DNA from: Phycisphaerae bacterium SM23_33
GTDB lineage: Bacteria; Planctomycetota; Phycisphaerae; SM23-33
Assembly: GCA_001303665.1 (NCBI GenBank)
Contig: LJUF01000216.1
Coordinates: 1-6,221, forward strand
Direction of reading: 5' to 3'
Length of the DNA stretch: 6,221 bases
The translations under genes were made by a program, and so were the position numbers. The notes under the pieces were generated by a model, which was not told where the DNA came from, ran no database searches, and saw nothing but the letters and a program-made list of their open reading frames with translations. The first letter of the stretch is position 1. Each line of letters opens with the position of its first letter. Below are positions 4,565-6,221 of the stretch, piece after piece.

Positions 4565-6221
4565 CTAACGCGGCACCAGCCACGTGCCGGCCAGGCGGTC
4601 CTGGATGCCGCGCTCAGGCAGCAGGGCAGAGACGATGGCCAGTGCGGCGAACAGGGGAAGGGCCAGTCCCGGGGCAGTCCGCAGAACCACACTGACATCC
4701 TGGAAAACAGCAGGGCCGGCCTGCATAAATCGGGTCACCAGCGCCACCGAGCCAAGCAGGAAAGGCAACCAGGTGACCAAGGCCCTCCAGAGGACCCGCA
4801 GCCGGCCGGCCCGCGAGCCGTCGCGCTTCACGGCAACAACCCCGAGGACCAGCATCGCCAGCCCGCTGCGAAAGGCGAGCGCGCACAAGATGCTGAGCAG
4901 GGCCAGCAGTAAGGTCATGATGCCTGCCTGGAAGGCGGCTGCGGGCAGGAGCGACCCGCCCCCCAGAAAGATTGCCATGTCGGGGCGGCTGGCCAACGGC
5001 TCCGCCACGGCCTTGGCGTCGGCGAATTCCTTCTCTGATGGGTTGGGGTACTTGGCCACAATTTGGCGTGCCTTCGCCCGCAGACCCTCGTCAATCGTTG
5101 CGGCAGCCGGGCCGGTCCAGGTGGCCGGGTCCGAAATCGTTTTTCCGAAACGGCCGGCGATGTAGACTTCAAGCGCCTGGCGCTGTTTCGAGTTGTCTTG
5201 GCTGGCGGACTGCCTCTCCAGTGCGGTGAGTCGGGTCAGGCAGGAGTGAAGGGGCATGATGTCCGGTTGCTGTTCCATGAAGCGTCTGGCCATGGCCTGC
5301 CCGAACAGCGTGAAGCCTGCCATGAGGATCGGGAAGAGGGCGCAGCCGAGAACCAGGCCGAATCGCCGGCGGCGAGTGACGAACGCGACTTTCTGGAGGA
5401 GCGGCTTCAGGCCGGCCGTCAGGTCCTCGAGGTCCCGGGAAGTCGGCAGTGCCATCAGGAACTTGCGGGCATGCAGGGGCACGGGCGCGGCCGGCGTCTT
5501 GCCGCGCGCGGCATGGGCATCCACGACGCGGCCTTCCAGCATGGCGACGGCCAACTGGTTCAGGAAGGCCCGGGCGGCCCCGAAGTCGGGCGCTGCCCCG
5601 GCCGGCCCCTGGTCGGCCAGGGGCGCGCCGCCGGTCCCCGGCGCCGGGAAATCGAGCAACTTGGCCCGGCCGGCGGAGGTGATCCAGACCCGGTCCAGGG
5701 CGAGCACGGCAGGGACGGAGCCGTCCTTCAGGCCGGCCGCGAGTTCCTCGGCCAGGTCCATCAGCCAGTAGCGGACGGACCGCCACGGCTGCGGCCGGAC
5801 GGCCAGCGCGACCAGCGGCCTTCCCGCCGGCGCCTCGTAGGCGTCCCAGTTCTCCCCGACGGCCCGGTTGCCGCCGAGCCAGCGGAGTCGCGTCGCGCGG
5901 CCCAGGCCGCGAACGCTCGCGGGGGCCGGCGGGGCGCCTTCCGGCAGGCGGCGGATCCACACCTTCCGCAGCAGCCGGGCGTCGTACCCCAGCAGGAATT
6001 CCCCCGCCTCCGTCTTCTCCAGACGGTCGAGGACGTAGTAGGGCCCGATCTGAGGGGTCGCCTGGGAGGCCGGCAGCGGCGGCTCCTCCACTTCAAGCGG
6101 CGGGCGCGCCTCGTAAGCCGCCTTCCGGATGACGCGCGTGCCGCTGGCCAGGTCGTGCAGGCCGGCGAAGCCGTTGCGGCGGCGGGCGCTGATGAGGAAC
6201 AGCAGGGCGATGACCGCGAAC
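4565..6221 (-). CDS. membrane protein with two RDD-like domains flanking a protein-kinase-like pseudokinase domain (partial)
   Basis: The frame is open for 551 codons from 6220 to TAG at 4565-4567, so the N-terminus lies beyond the right edge. A GTG at 6091 is in frame, but the coding sense clearly continues upstream. Residues 1-28 hold a hydrophobic stretch and GFAGLHDLASGTRVI, the typical end of an RDD membrane domain. Residues about 58-95 (IGPYYVLDRLE...GYDARLLRKVWIRRLPEG) resemble a Ser/Thr kinase N-lobe with the Gly-rich loop lost and VAIK replaced by VWIR. Residues about 173-193 (LALDRVWITSAGRAKLLDFPAPG) match the catalytic loop to DFG region, but HRD is absent and DFG reads DFP, so kinase activity is unlikely. 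A membrane segment (about 287-309) and an extracytoplasmic or linker stretch (about 310-415) follow. A second RDD-like block then has several hydrophobic segments and ends in GIQDRLAGTWLVPR. Its role is unknown; sensing or transport scaffolding is a guess. Confidence 0.88.
   Translation of the reverse strand, partial: FAVIALLFLISARRRNGFAGLHDLASGTRVIRKAAYEARPPLEVEEPPLPASQATPQIGPYYVLDRLEKTEAGEFLLGYDARLLRKVWIRRLPEGAPPAPASVRGLGRATRLRWLGGNRAVGENWDAYEAPAGRPLVALAVRPQPWRSVRYWLMDLAEELAAGLKDGSVPAVLALDRVWITSAGRAKLLDFPAPGTGGAPLADQGPAGAAPDFGAARAFLNQLAVAMLEGRVVDAHAARGKTPAAPVPLHARKFLMALPTSRDLEDLTAGLKPLLQKVAFVTRRRRFGLVLGCALFPILMAGFTLFGQAMARRFMEQQPDIMPLHSCLTRLTALERQSASQDNSKQRQALEVYIAGRFGKTISDPATWTGPAAATIDEGLRAKARQIVAKYPNPSEKEFADAKAVAEPLASRPDMAIFLGGGSLLPAAAFQAGIMTLLLALLSILCALAFRSGLAMLVLGVVAVKRDGSRAGRLRVLWRALVTWLPFLLGSVALVTRFMQAGPAVFQDVSVVLRTAPGLALPLFAALAIVSALLPERGIQDRLAGTWLVPR

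Noticed and set aside
4565..6091. Start of the RDD/pseudokinase protein at GTG 6091
   Set aside because: The same frame continues upstream to the window edge with a clear RDD-type ending and no stop, so the GTG is internal.
4565..6221. Active Ser/Thr protein kinase
   Set aside because: The VAIK lysine, HRD and DFG residues are all replaced, so only a pseudokinase-like fold can be claimed.

Overview
The window is a GC-rich bacterial segment with four protein genes, all on the minus strand, two of them cut by the window edges. A surface lipoprotein with Ig-like domains, a sulfatase-like hydrolase, a PEP-CTERM protein and an RDD/protein-kinase-like membrane protein, with repeat-laden gaps between them, point to a Planctomycetota (PVC group) genome. 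That assignment is inference from protein families and style, because no rRNA or other marker gene is present.

Layout in the direction of transcription (right to left): (1) 6221-4565, a multi-pass membrane protein entering from beyond the right edge. It begins with the tail of one RDD-like domain, continues with a degenerate protein-kinase-like domain and ends with a second RDD-like domain. (2) 4564-4390, a short gap with a GC-rich hairpin (possible terminator), a good sigma70-type promoter and a leader hairpin. (3) 4389-3547, an exported PEP-CTERM protein. (4) 3546-3160, a gap with one copy of a modular heptad-based repeat. (5) 3159-1768, a cytoplasmic sulfatase-superfamily hydrolase whose nucleophile motif has Thr instead of the Cys/Ser that becomes formylglycine. 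(6) 1767-907, an 861 bp non-coding gap holding a second copy of the repeat with its modules in another order, a 20 bp perfect palindrome, three 9 bp tandem repeats, a cluster of competing hairpins and a T8/G-rich tract. (7) 906-1, a lipoprotein with invasin-like Ig domains that leaves the window at the left edge.

The genes do not form an obvious operon. The gaps are 175, 387 and 861 bp, each gap carries its own structure or repeats, and at least the PEP-CTERM gene has its own promoter. Three of the four products act at or outside the inner membrane, but the sequence shows no shared pathway. No exosortase, formylglycine-generating enzyme, transposase, tRNA, rRNA or CRISPR array was seen. I do not see a convincing new multi-gene system. 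The items most worth a second look are the double-RDD pseudokinase, the Thr-nucleophile sulfatase homologue and the permuted heptad repeats.
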